A DNA stretch of 64,000 bases from Salipiger bermudensis. Its GTDB lineage: Bacteria > Pseudomonadota > Alphaproteobacteria > Rhodobacterales > Rhodobacteraceae. This document shows, piece by piece, positions 9,879 to 18,540 of the stretch; the first letter of the stretch is position 1; each line of letters starts with the position of its first letter. The translations under genes were made by a program, and so were the position numbers. The stretch covers positions 372,001 through 436,000 of the forward strand of contig NZ_JAHVIA010000004.1 of assembly GCF_019801965.1 (NCBI RefSeq). Direction: 5' to 3'. Below the pieces are notes generated by a model. It searched no databases and had not been told where the DNA came from. It saw only the letters and a program-made list of their open reading frames with translations.

Positions 9879-9908
9879 CGAAAAACGCCCCCTCGATGAG
9901 GGGGCGTT
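9879..9908 (-). terminator. intrinsic terminator after ftsZ
   Basis: Perfect 11-bp stem AACGCCCCCTC (9884-9894) / GAGGGGGCGTT (9898-9908) with a 3-base loop. On the minus strand it is followed by TTTTTCG. It lies 24 bp past the ftsZ stop, so ftsZ is probably largely monocistronic. Confidence 0.85.
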
Positions 9909-9931
9909 CCGTCGCGGTAGCTCGCGAAATG

Positions 9932-11602
9932 TCAGTTGGCCTGGCGCCGCAGGAAGGCCGGGATCTCGATCCGGTCCTGATCCTGCTGCTCGTCCTCGTC
10001 GACCACCGGGGCCGGCTGGTGGGCCTGCATCGGCGGCTGCTGGCGGCGCGGGGCGGGGGCGTCGTGGCCGCCCTGACCGCCCTGGGTGTGGCCGTGGCCG
10101 GTCATGCGGTTGATCAGCGAGTTGATCCCGAAGCGCGGCTTGTCGGCCTCCGCGGCGGGGCGCTGCATGCCGGCGGGCTGCTGCGGCTGGGCGGCCGGGC
10201 GCGGCGCCTGAGCCGGCTGCTGGCGGCTGTGCTCGGCCGCGGCGCGCAGGCGCGCCAGGGTCTCGGGCGAGGGGGTGCCGGGGGCCGGGGCCTTGGGCGC
10301 GACGAAGGTGTCGGGCTCGGCGTCGAGCGCATTGGTCTGCGGCTGGAACTGCGCCACCTGCGGACGGTAGGCCGGCGGCGGCAGGTCGTCCTGCGCCTGG
10401 GCGGGCTGCTCGTAGACCGGCTGTTGCGCCGGCTGCTGGTCGAGCGAGCCGAAGAGGGACGGTTCGTCCTCTTCGTATTCCGGCTCGGGGGCGCGGGCGG
10501 CGACCGGCTGCTGTGCGGGGGCCGGCTGCGGTGCCACCGGTGCGGCGGCGACCTCTTCCGGGGCCTCTTCGATCATGTTGGGCTTCAGCGGCTCGGCCAG
10601 CTTGCGGCGCGGCACCGGAACGTCGTGCTGGACGTTGCTGGCGTCAATGCCGGTGGCGACGACGGAGACGCGCATGTTGCCTTCCATCGTGTCGTCGAGG
10701 GTCGAGCCCACGATGATGTTGGCGTCGGCGTCGACTTCCTCGCGGATGCGGTTGGCCGCCTCGTCGAGCTCGAACAGGGTGAGGTCGTGGCCGCCGGTGA
10801 TGTTGATCAGCACGCCCTTGGCGCCCTTGAGCGAGATCTCGTCGAGCAGCGGGTTCGCGATGGCCTTCTCGGCGGCCTGGATCGCGCGCTCTTCGCCATC
10901 GGCCTCGCCGGTGCCCATCATCGCCTTGCCCATCTCGTCCATCACCGAGCGCACGTCGGCGAAGTCGAGGTTGATCAGGCCGGGGCGGACCATCAGGTCG
11001 GAGATGCCCTTGACGCCCTGGTAGAGCACGTTGTCCGCCAGCGCGAAGGCCTCGGTGAAGGTGGTCTTCTCGTTGGCGAGACGGAACAGGTTCTGGTTCG
11101 GGATGATGATCAGCGTGTCGACGACCTTCTGCAGGGCTTCGACGCCCTCCTCGGCCTGACGCATCCGCTTGGCGCCCTCGAACTGGAACGGCTTGGTCAC
11201 GACGCCCACGGTCAGCACGCCGAGCTCACGCGCCGCCTGCGCGATGATCGGGGCCGCGCCGGTGCCGGTGCCGCCGCCCATGCCGGCGGTGATGAAGCAC
11301 ATGTGCGCGCCGGCGAGGTGGTCGACGATCTGCTCGATGCTCTCTTCGGCGGCGGCTGCGCCCACCGAGGCGCGGGCGCCGGCGCCGAGACCCTCGGTCA
11401 CCTTGATGCCGAGCTGGACCTTGGAGGTCGCGAGGCTCTGCTGCAGCGCCTGAGCGTCGGTGTTGGCCGTCACGAAGTCCACGCCCTCGAGCTGCTGGAC
11501 GATCATGTTGTTGACGGCGTTGCCGCCGGCACCGCCTACGCCGAAGACCGTGATCCGGGGCTTCAGCTCTTCCTGTCCTGGCATCGAAAGGTTGAGTGTC
11601 AT
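9932..11602 (-). CDS. ftsZ: cell division protein FtsZ
   Basis: 556 residues. Tubulin-like GTPase forming the division ring. [13 protein letters not shown] near residue 21, tubulin signature GGGTGTG at 109-115, T7-loop region [11 protein letters not shown], then a long low-complexity linker rich in Pro, Gln and Ala (about 340-540), and the conserved C-terminal peptide [10 protein letters not shown] that binds FtsA and other tethers. The long linker is usual in Rhodobacteraceae. I chose MTLNLSMPG (11602), the family start, over an in-frame codon 20 residues upstream. It heads the minus-strand block and has its own terminator. Confidence 0.96.
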   Translation of the reverse strand: MTLNLSMPGQEELKPRITVFGVGGAGGNAVNNMIVQQLEGVDFVTANTDAQALQQSLATSKVQLGIKVTEGLGAGARASVGAAAAEESIEQIVDHLAGAHMCFITAGMGGGTGTGAAPIIAQAARELGVLTVGVVTKPFQFEGAKRMRQAEEGVEALQKVVDTLIIIPNQNLFRLANEKTTFTEAFALADNVLYQGVKGISDLMVRPGLINLDFADVRSVMDEMGKAMMGTGEADGEERAIQAAEKAIANPLLDEISLKGAKGVLINITGGHDLTLFELDEAANRIREEVDADANIIVGSTLDDTMEGNMRVSVVATGIDASNVQHDVPVPRRKLAEPLKPNMIEEAPEEVAAAPVAPQPAPAQQPVAARAPEPEYEEDEPSLFGSLDQQPAQQPVYEQPAQAQDDLPPPAYRPQVAQFQPQTNALDAEPDTFVAPKAPAPGTPSPETLARLRAAAEHSRQQPAQAPRPAAQPQQPAGMQRPAAEADKPRFGINSLINRMTGHGHTQGGQGGHDAPAPRRQQPPMQAHQPAPVVDEDEQQDQDRIEIPAFLRRQAN

Positions 11603-12002
11603 GTGTTTTGTCCGCCTGCGTTTTTGACTTGTTACACGCCTGTCCTGCGCCTTTACCGGCAATTCTTACCGACATATTAGCAACGGGTCACGTAAAAAAC
11701 GCAAAATGACCACGAAATATGGGGTGAAACCGGCTAATCCGCGCGGGATTTCGCCGACACCCCCAGATTTTGGGGTTTACACGAAAATTAACGCAAAACG
11801 AGAGCGGGCGGCGCGCCATGGGGCGGTCGCTGATCGTCTTGCTTCGGTGCTGTCGGGAGGTCTGCTCGACATCCCCTCATTCCGCCTCTGTGTGCGGTTC
11901 TGTGGATAAGCTAACAAAGCCCCGGGCGGGCGTCATCCCCGAAAATCGCGGGTTCGCGGTTTTCCGCGCTCACGGTTTCGTTGGGACGGTGGCGACGGGG
12001 CG
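11603..12002. other. intergenic region between dnaE2 end and ftsZ start
   Basis: 400 bp without a gene. The part next to ftsZ is comparatively AT-rich (around 11680-11810) and should hold the ftsZ promoter. A CCCCAGATTTTGGGG hairpin lies near 11761. The other side holds the putative dnaE2 terminator. Reading frames here are short and have no coding character. Confidence 0.6.
11941..11964 (-). terminator. putative terminator after dnaE2
   Basis: GAAAATCGCG (11941-11950), loop GGTT, CGCGGTTTTC (11955-11964). In the minus direction the stem is followed by a short run of pyrimidines and lies about 40 bp past the dnaE2 stop. Confidence 0.5.
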
Positions 12003-15000
12003 CTAGTGGAAGTCGCGGCTCGGAAATAGCCGCTTGGCCTGCTCGCGCGGGTGCTTGGCGGCGGGGGCGGGCCGTGCCGGGCGCGGCGCCTCGTCGGCGG
12101 CGGGGCTGGTGATGCCGATGGCATCGTCGAGCGGGTGGCCGAGATCGCCGAGCCGCGACGACAGGTCCTCGATATTTTCGGCGATCAGGTGGGTGACGAT
12201 GCCCTCGCGCTGCAGATGCCCTGTCACCCGCAACAGCCGCCCGCCCATCACCGCGCGGCGGAAGCGCTCGTAGACCTTGGGCCAGACCACCACGTTCGCC
12301 ACCCCGGTCTCGTCCTCCAGCGTCATGAAGATCACCCCCGAGGCGGTGCCCGGCCGCTGCCGGGTGATCACCACGCCACAGACCGAGAGCCGCCGCAGCG
12401 GCGTGCTGGCAAGCTCCGAATGCGGCACGATGTCGGGAAGGTCGGGCCGCAAAAGCTCCATCGGGTGGGCCCGCAGCGACAGCCGCATCGAGACGTAATC
12501 CTCGACCACCTCCTCGCCCAGATGCATCGCCGGCAGCTCGACATCGGGCTCGCGCAGCCCCTCGCCGTCGAGCGGATCGGCAAACAGCGGCAGCGGCGCG
12601 GGCGCGCGGATGGCGCGCACCTGCCAGAGCGCGTCGCGCCGGGTCAGCCCCATGCCGGCGAAGGCATCGGCCTCGGCCAGCCGCTCGAGCACGCCGGGCA
12701 GCAGCCCGGCCCGCAGCCACAGGCTTTCGGGATCGGGATAGCCATTGCCGCGCGCCGCCACGATCCAGCCCGCATCCTCCTCGCGGAAGCCCTTGATCTG
12801 GCGAAACCCAAGCCGCAGCGCCAGCCTGCCGTCGGCGCGGCGCTCGAGCACGTTGTCCCAGGCGCTGTGGTTGACGCAGATCGGCCGCAGCTCGATGCCG
12901 TGATCGCGCAGGTCGCGGACGATCTGCGCCGGGGCGTAGAACCCCATCGGCTGCGAATTCAGCAGCGCGCAGCCGAAGATCGCCGGGTGATGGCATTTCA
13001 GCCAGGACGAGACATAGGTCAGCATGGCGAAGGCGGCGGCGTGGCTCTCGGGGAAGCCGTAATCGGCGAAACCCTCGATCTGGGTGAAGCAGCGCTCGGC
13101 GGCCTCGCGGGTGTAGCCGTTCTTGAGCATGCCGCGGATGAAGCGGTCGCGGTGCTCGCCGATGGTGCCCATGCGCCGGAACGAGGCCAGCGAGCGGCGC
13201 AGCCGGTCGGCCTCTTCGGCAGAGTAGCCGGCGCCGACCACGGCGATCTGCATCGCCTGTTCCTGGAACAGCGGCACGCCGAGGGTCTTGCGGGTGACCT
13301 CCGACAGCGCCGGGCCGAAGGGCTCGGGCCGCTCCAGCCCCTGCCGGCGGCGGATATAGGGCTGCACCATGCCGCCCTGGATCGGGCCGGGGCGGACGAT
13401 GGCGACCTCGATCACCAGGTCGTAGAAGGTGGCGGGCTTCATCCGCGGCAGGAAGTTCATCTGCGCCCGGCTCTCGACCTGGAACACCCCGACTGCGTCG
13501 GCCTTCTGCAGCATCCGGTAGGTCGCCGCGTCTTCCTGCGGCACGGTGTCGAGCGTGTGCGCGAGGCCCTCGTGCTGCTCGAGCAGGGCAAAGGCCTTGC
13601 GGATGCAGGTCAGCATGCCGAGGCTGAGCACGTCGACCTTGAGGATGCCGAGCGCGTCGATGTCGTCCTTGTCCCACTCGATGACGGTGCGGCCCTCCAT
13701 CGCCGCGTTTTCGATCGGGCAGAGCGCGTCGAGCCGGCCCCGGGTGATGATGAAGCCGCCCACGTGCTGGCTCAGGTGGCGCGGGAAGCCGATGATCTCG
13801 CCAATGAGGCCGATGGTCTGCGCCAGCCGCCGGTCGCCGGGATCGAGCCCGAGCTCGCGGATGCGCTCGGGCTCGGCGCCGCCGTTGGACTGGCCCCAGA
13901 TCTGCCCCGAGAGCGCCGCGGTCACGTCCTGGCTGAGCCCCATGACCTTGCCGACCTCGCGGATCGCCGCGCGGCTGCGGAAATGGATCACCGTGGCGCA
14001 GAGCCCGGCGCGGTGGCGGCCGTATTTCTCGTAGATCCACTGGATCACCTCCTCGCGCCGCTCGTGCTCGAAATCGACATCGATATCGGGCGGCTCGCCG
14101 CGGTAGCGCGAGATGAAGCGCTCGAAGACCATGCCGATGAGGTCGGGGCTCACGTCGGTGATGCCGAGCAGGTAGCACAGCACCGAGTTCGCCGCCGAGC
14201 CGCGCCCCTGGCACAGGATGCCGCGCGACCGGGCGAAATCGACGATGTCGTGCACGGTGAGGAAATAGGCGGCGAAGCCCAGCTCCTCGACCACCCGCAG
14301 CTCCTTGGCCATCAGGTCGAAGACCTTGTCGGGCGCGCCCTCGGGATAGCGCCTCTCGAGCCCGGCATGGGCCAGCCGCTCGAGCCGCGCCTGCGGGCTC
14401 TCGTCGCCGGCGATCTCGTCTGGATACTCGTAGCTCAGCTCGCCGAGATCGAAGGCGCAGCGCGCCGCGATCTCCAGCGTGCGGCGCAGGGCGGCGGGGT
14501 GGCGGCGGTAGAGCCGGGCCATGTCGGCGGCCGGCTTGAGCCGGCGCTCGGCATTGGCCAGGGCGCGGGTGCCGATGGCGTCGATGGTGCAGCCCTCGCG
14601 CAGGCAGGTCAGCACATCGGCGAGCTGGCGCCGCGCTGCGCGGTGCATCAGCACGTCGCCCACCGCCACCATCGGCGTGTTCATCCGGAGCGCCAGCCTT
14701 GAGCAGGCGTCGAACCAGGCCTGGTCGGAGCCGTCGTAGCGCGGCGGCGCGCCGAGGAAGACATGCCCCGGAAAGCGCCGCTGCAGCCGCTTGAGGGGGC
14801 CGGTGGCCCGGGACAGGTCTTCGGGGGCCAGATCGCCGGGGGGCAGGGCGATCAGGATCAGGCCGCGGCCATGCTCTTCGAGATCGGCGAGATGCAGCGT
14901 GCAGCGGCCCTTCTCCGCCCGCCGCTTGCCTGAGGTGAGCAGCCGCGACAGGCGCTCATAGGCGGCGCGGTCGGTGGCCAGGGCGAGCCACTCGACGGGC

Positions 15001-15620
15001 TCGTCCTCGAGCACCAGCCGGCAGCCGGTGATCAGCCGCGGCAGCAGCCGGCCGGCGCGCAGGGCGATCTCCCGCGTGCCGGGCTCGGGCTGGCGCGAGG
15101 ACGGATCGGTGCGCTCGGTCGATCGGATGCGCAGCGCCTGCTCGGCCTCGTCGCGCAGGGTCTTCAGCGCCGACCACGCCCGCACCACGCCGGCCAGCGA
15201 GTTGCGGTCGGTGATCGCCAGCGCCGAGAGCCCGAGCTCGGTGGCGCGCGCCACCAGCTCCTCCGGGTGCGAGGCGCCGGTGAGGAAGGTGAAGTTCGAG
15301 GTGATGCAGAGCTCGGCATAGGTGGTGGGGAGGGCGGTGTTCTGGTCGTCGGGGTGTGTCGGGTGGAGGGGGGGATTGGGGGCGCTGCCCCCGTCCGCCG
15401 GAGGCGGACTCCCACGAGGTATTTGCGAACCGGAGAAGAGCGGGGCGTTGGTGTGGGATGGAGAGGGCGGTTGGGGTGTGGGAGGATTTGCGGCGTCGGG
15501 ACGATGGGGGGCGGGAGAGCGGGTGGAGAGGGGGATCGGGGGCGCTGCCCCCGTCCGCCGGGGGCGGACTCCCCCGAGGTATTTTGGAACCAGAGAAGAT
15601 GTGGGGGCGGCGGGGGTCAC
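12003..15620 (-). CDS. dnaE2: error-prone DNA polymerase DnaE2 (ImuC)
   Basis: Alpha-subunit-like C-family polymerase for damage-induced mutagenesis, working with ImuA and ImuB. The conserved protein begins near 15330 with TTYAELCITSNFTFLTGASHPEEL (PHP domain). Catalytic acids lie in PPDIDVDFEHERREE, followed by the finger and helix-hairpin-helix regions, and an OB fold near the end (VVITRQRPGTASGVIF). The start is unusual: no ATG, GTG or TTG is in frame between the conserved core and GTG 15620, which overlaps the imuB stop as GTGA. From there the product is 1205 residues, with about 98 Pro/Ser/Arg-rich residues that read through two copies of a dispersed repeat. The core alone is about 1107 residues, the normal size. 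Function is certain; the start is not. Confidence 0.9.
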   Translation of the reverse strand: MTPAAPTSSLVPKYLGGVRPRRTGAAPPIPLSTRSPAPHRPDAANPPTPQPPSPSHTNAPLFSGSQIPRGSPPPADGGSAPNPPLHPTHPDDQNTALPTTYAELCITSNFTFLTGASHPEELVARATELGLSALAITDRNSLAGVVRAWSALKTLRDEAEQALRIRSTERTDPSSRQPEPGTREIALRAGRLLPRLITGCRLVLEDEPVEWLALATDRAAYERLSRLLTSGKRRAEKGRCTLHLADLEEHGRGLILIALPPGDLAPEDLSRATGPLKRLQRRFPGHVFLGAPPRYDGSDQAWFDACSRLALRMNTPMVAVGDVLMHRAARRQLADVLTCLREGCTIDAIGTRALANAERRLKPAADMARLYRRHPAALRRTLEIAARCAFDLGELSYEYPDEIAGDESPQARLERLAHAGLERRYPEGAPDKVFDLMAKELRVVEELGFAAYFLTVHDIVDFARSRGILCQGRGSAANSVLCYLLGITDVSPDLIGMVFERFISRYRGEPPDIDVDFEHERREEVIQWIYEKYGRHRAGLCATVIHFRSRAAIREVGKVMGLSQDVTAALSGQIWGQSNGGAEPERIRELGLDPGDRRLAQTIGLIGEIIGFPRHLSQHVGGFIITRGRLDALCPIENAAMEGRTVIEWDKDDIDALGILKVDVLSLGMLTCIRKAFALLEQHEGLAHTLDTVPQEDAATYRMLQKADAVGVFQVESRAQMNFLPRMKPATFYDLVIEVAIVRPGPIQGGMVQPYIRRRQGLERPEPFGPALSEVTRKTLGVPLFQEQAMQIAVVGAGYSAEEADRLRRSLASFRRMGTIGEHRDRFIRGMLKNGYTREAAERCFTQIEGFADYGFPESHAAAFAMLTYVSSWLKCHHPAIFGCALLNSQPMGFYAPAQIVRDLRDHGIELRPICVNHSAWDNVLERRADGRLALRLGFRQIKGFREEDAGWIVAARGNGYPDPESLWLRAGLLPGVLERLAEADAFAGMGLTRRDALWQVRAIRAPAPLPLFADPLDGEGLREPDVELPAMHLGEEVVEDYVSMRLSLRAHPMELLRPDLPDIVPHSELASTPLRRLSVCGVVITRQRPGTASGVIFMTLEDETGVANVVVWPKVYERFRRAVMGGRLLRVTGHLQREGIVTHLIAENIEDLSSRLGDLGHPLDDAIGITSPAADEAPRPARPAPAAKHPREQAKRLFPSRDFH
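15371..15438 (+). repeat. dispersed GGTATTT repeat, copy 1
   Basis: GGGGGCGCTGCCCCCG hairpin, then GGAGGCGGACTCC, then GAGGTATTTGCGAACCGGAGAAG. The same unit occurs at 15531-15600 and, shortened, at 48359-48413. This GGTATTTGGAACCAGAGAAG element is common between genes of Rhodobacterales. Here it lies inside the open frame leading into dnaE2. Confidence 0.8.
15531..15600 (+). repeat. dispersed GGTATTT repeat, copy 2
   Basis: GGGGGCGCTGCCCCCG hairpin, GGGGGCGGACTCCCCC palindrome, then GAGGTATTTTGGAACCAGAGAAG. Near-identical to copy 1, in the same orientation, 160 bp away, between the imuB stop and the DnaE2 core. Confidence 0.85.
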
Positions 15621-17113
15621 GGGAATTCTCCGTGCACGAACCAGCCGGGGGCCTGCGGGGTGTGGAACAGCCACAGGCGGCGGCCTTCGCGGGTTTCGAT
15701 CTGCCAGTAGTCGCGGGTGCCGTGGCGCCAGGCCTCGTCGGGCAGCCACCATTCCGGGGCGATGCGCTCGGGGCCGGTGGCGCGGGCGGTGGCGAGCTGC
15801 AGGGCACGCCAGCGGAAGCGGCGCGGCGGGCGCGGGCCCCGGGCGGCGATGGGCTCGGGAGGGAACAGTCGCAGGGGGCGCGGGCGCGGCGCCGGCCAGC
15901 CGCCGGAGGCGGGGGCGGAGAAGGCGGCGGGTGCGACGCTGAAGGCGCGCTCGGGGATGTGGCTGTCGGCGGGCAGCAGGCGGCGGATGTTCTCGAGCCC
16001 GATGCGGGTGCCGATGCGGGTCACCAGATCGTCGAGCGCCGGGCCCTCGGGCGCCGCGCCGCGCGCCGCCACCGGGCCGCCGAGCTGCTGCACCGGCAGA
16101 TCCTCGACCACCAATGCCTCGAGCCGCAGCTGGTCGATGCCGAAGCCGGCCTCGGCGGCCTCCACCCCGCGCCGGAACAGCGGCAGGATGCGGTCTGCTT
16201 CGCGCATCGGGCTAGCCAGCCGCAGCTCGACCCGGGCCGCGCCGCCATCGACCCGGCGCAGGCTCAGCTCGAGCACCCTTGCGCCGGCCTCCCGCGCCAG
16301 CAGCTGCGCGCAGAGCCGCTCGAGCAGGCGCGCGGTGCCGGCCATCACGTCCTCGGTCAGGCCGATGGGCTCGGGCAGGCTCAGCCGGATGCCGTAATGC
16401 GGCGGCTCGGCGTCGGGGGCCACGGGCTCTGGCAAATGCCCCAGCGCCTGGTCGAGGCGGGCCAGTAGGTCGGGGCCGAAGCGCCGGGTCAGCGGCGGGC
16501 GCGGGCGGGCGGCGAGATCGCCGATCGTGCGCAGCCCGAGCCGCTGCAGCGCCGTCACCACCTCCGGTTCGAGCCGCAGCGCCGCCACCGGCAGGGGCGC
16601 GAGCGCCGCCAGCGGATCGCCCGGCGGCGCCACGCCCTCGCCGAAGCGCGCCAGCGCCCAGGCGCCGCCGCGGCTGTCGGCCAGGCCCAGCCGCAGCGCC
16701 AGCCCGGCACGGGCGGCGCGGGCGCGCATGTCGGCCAGCATGGCCGCCTCGCCGCCATGCAGATGGGTGGCGCCGGTGACATCGAGCACCAGCCCGTCGT
16801 CCCCCTCGGCCCCGACCCAGGGGCAATAGCGCGTGGCCCAGCGGCGCAGCGCCGCGAGGAAGCGCGCATCGCGGCCCGGATCGGCCGGCGCGGTGAGCAG
16901 CGCCGGGCAGTAGATCCGCGCATCCGCCAGCGCCATGCCGCGATGCAGCCCCTCGGCCTCGGCCCGCGCGTTGAGGCAGTAGAGCCGCTCGGCATTGGCC
17001 TGTTTCAGCACCAGCGCGAAGGGCGCCTCAACCGGACGCGCGCGCAGAACCCGGTCGCTCTGCAACCGGGGAAACCACATGGAGACGATGCGCCGTGTCC
17101 GTCCAAAGAACAT
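15617..17113 (-). CDS. imuB: ImuB, Y-family-like mutasome protein
   Basis: 498 residues. Related to Y-family polymerases but without their catalytic acids: the first motif reads IVSMWFPRLQSDRV instead of a DxDxFFA type. The family acts as the hub that brings ImuC to the beta clamp and ImuA. A palm-like fold (about 10-150), the helix-hairpin-helix LQRLGLRTIGDLAARP, and a C-terminal RPLRLFPPEPI that resembles the clamp-binding LxLF motif are visible. The start overlaps the end of imuA by 86 bp; the stop overlaps the putative dnaE2 GTG. No Alphaproteobacterial SOS box (GTTC-N7-GTTC) was found by eye before imuA. Confidence 0.92.
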   Translation of the reverse strand: MFFGRTRRIVSMWFPRLQSDRVLRARPVEAPFALVLKQANAERLYCLNARAEAEGLHRGMALADARIYCPALLTAPADPGRDARFLAALRRWATRYCPWVGAEGDDGLVLDVTGATHLHGGEAAMLADMRARAARAGLALRLGLADSRGGAWALARFGEGVAPPGDPLAALAPLPVAALRLEPEVVTALQRLGLRTIGDLAARPRPPLTRRFGPDLLARLDQALGHLPEPVAPDAEPPHYGIRLSLPEPIGLTEDVMAGTARLLERLCAQLLAREAGARVLELSLRRVDGGAARVELRLASPMREADRILPLFRRGVEAAEAGFGIDQLRLEALVVEDLPVQQLGGPVAARGAAPEGPALDDLVTRIGTRIGLENIRRLLPADSHIPERAFSVAPAAFSAPASGGWPAPRPRPLRLFPPEPIAARGPRPPRRFRWRALQLATARATGPERIAPEWWLPDEAWRHGTRDYWQIETREGRRLWLFHTPQAPGWFVHGEFP

Positions 17114-17618
17114 CCCAGGCTCCCAGTGTTCCTGATTTGTTCTTTATAATTTCCCATCGCAGCGCTGTCGAGTCCGCCTCCTCTTCGGCGGCCAGACGCG
17201 GGGCGGCGTGCCAGCGGGTCTCGGCGGCGTTGCTGCCCATGCCCTCGGGAATCAGGCACAGCCCGGTGCTGCCGCCGGTCTTGGCGGCGAGCTGCAGGCG
17301 GCGGCCCTGGCGCAGGTCGAGCGGCCTGGTGATCTCGGTCACCACCAGAGGCACCGCGCCGTCGCGCAGCGCCTCCTCGCTGACCGCCAGCGCATCGGTG
17401 GGCGAGGGCGCCTCGGCGATCAGCAGCCGCGCCGGATCGAAGAGGCGCGCCAGCCCCTGCGGGTTCAGCGCCTCATGGCTCCAGCCCGGGCGCACCCAGA
17501 GCACCGGGCCCGTGCCCTGCGCCGCGAGGATCGCGGCGAAGCTGGTGGCGCCGGGGCCGCAGACCTCGTGGACGCGGGCGGGGCGGAGGGGGTAGCTGTC
17601 GAACAGATTCGCGGGCAT
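17028..17618 (-). CDS. imuA: ImuA-like protein of the mutasome cassette
   Basis: 196 residues from MPANLFDSYPLRPARVHEVCGP (17618); an earlier in-frame ATG adds 12 residues that do not look coding. RecA/SulA-like fold: AAQGTGPVLWVRPGW sits where RecA has Walker A, but the GKT signature is missing, as in many ImuA proteins. The last 86 bp overlap imuB in another frame, as in other Rhodobacteraceae cassettes. It is the first gene of imuA-imuB-dnaE2, expected to be induced by DNA damage. Assignment rests on position and weak family resemblance. Confidence 0.8.
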   Translation of the reverse strand: MPANLFDSYPLRPARVHEVCGPGATSFAAILAAQGTGPVLWVRPGWSHEALNPQGLARLFDPARLLIAEAPSPTDALAVSEEALRDGAVPLVVTEITRPLDLRQGRRLQLAAKTGGSTGLCLIPEGMGSNAAETRWHAAPRLAAEEEADSTALRWEIIKNKSGTLGAWDVLWTDTAHRLHVVSPVAERPGSARASG

Positions 17619-17796
17619 GGGGGCAGGATACAGGGCCGGGCCGGGGTGGGCCAAGATCCTGCATCGCGCGACGCTTGGAAAGCGGGCAGATCTTGCGTGC
17701 GGGCGGTGCCGGATGCATCGCCGCGATTGACGCAGGGCGCGCGCGGTGCGCCACTGTCGCGATGATGAGACGTTCCCTTGCCGGGGCAGGCCGCCG

Positions 17797-18540
17797 ATGA
17801 GCGCGCCACTGCCCTACCGCCTTGGACCCGCGCGCCCGGCGCTGGGGCTCGTCGTGTTGCAATCGGATGAGACCGTCGAGGCCGACATGCGCCGGCTGAT
17901 CCCGCAGCGCGGCAACCTGATGGTGACCCGGGTGCCCTCGGGCGCCGAGGTTACCCCGGAAACGCTGGCCGAGATGGAGGGCCACCTGGGCCGGGCGGCG
18001 GGGCTGTTCCCGCCCTGGGCGCGGTTCTCGGCGGTGGGCTATGCCTGCACCTCGGGCACGGCGCAGATCGGCGCGCCGCATGTGGCGGCGCAGATCCGTT
18101 CGGCGGTGGAGACGGAGGCGGTGACCGAGCCGGTCTCGGCGCTGATCGCCGCCTGCGCGGCGCTCGGAGTGCGCAGGCTGGGGCTGATCTCGCCCTACGT
18201 GGCCGAGGTCTCGGGGCGGCTGCGGGCGGTGCTGGCGGAGGCGCGGATCGAAACGCCGGTCTTTGCCAGCTTCGAGGTGCCCGAGGAGGCGCGGGTGGCG
18301 CGGATCGGGGCGCAAAGCCTGCGCGATGCGGCGCTGCGGCTGGCCGGAGAGGCGCCGCTGGACGGGCTGTTTCTCTCCTGCACCAACCTGTGCACGCTGC
18401 CGGTGATCGATGCGCTGGAGGCCGAGCTCGGGATGCCGGTGCTGTCGAGCAACCAGGTGTTGGCCTGGCACCTGATGCGGCTCGCCGGGATCGCGGCGCC
18501 GAAGCGGGCGCCGGGGCGGCTTTTCACGCAGACGCGGTGA
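17797..18540 (+). CDS. aspartate/glutamate racemase family protein (maleate isomerase-like)
   Basis: 247 residues from ATG 17797. The family includes maleate cis-trans isomerase and arylmalonate decarboxylase, which use one or two cysteines on a pseudo-symmetric fold. Here a cysteine lies in VGYACTSGTAQIG and a second in LSCTNLCTLPVID, as in two-cysteine members. VLQSDETVEADMRRLIP at the N-terminus is typical of the maleate isomerase group. The substrate cannot be told from sequence. It stands alone and overlaps the convergent TrpD2-like gene by 17 bp. Confidence 0.8.
   Translation: MSAPLPYRLGPARPALGLVVLQSDETVEADMRRLIPQRGNLMVTRVPSGAEVTPETLAEMEGHLGRAAGLFPPWARFSAVGYACTSGTAQIGAPHVAAQIRSAVETEAVTEPVSALIAACAALGVRRLGLISPYVAEVSGRLRAVLAEARIETPVFASFEVPEEARVARIGAQSLRDAALRLAGEAPLDGLFLSCTNLCTLPVIDALEAELGMPVLSSNQVLAWHLMRLAGIAAPKRAPGRLFTQTR

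Noticed and set aside
9872-11680. Plus-strand open frame of 602 codons over ftsZ
   Set aside because: Shadow of ftsZ; no recognisable domain and the Gly/Arg/Leu pattern mirrors the ftsZ codons.
12051-14702. Plus-strand open frame of 883 codons over dnaE2
   Set aside because: Antisense of conserved DnaE2 motifs; low-complexity His/Arg/Gly composition and no ribosome-binding site.
15371-15600. CRISPR-like array formed by the two repeats near dnaE2
   Set aside because: Only two copies, 160 bp apart, with internal hairpins and a known dispersed-repeat pattern; no cas genes in the window.
17619-17796. Possible SOS box before imuA
   Set aside because: Only isolated GATC- and GAAC-like words were seen; no GTTC-N7-GTTC pair could be found, so no LexA site is annotated.
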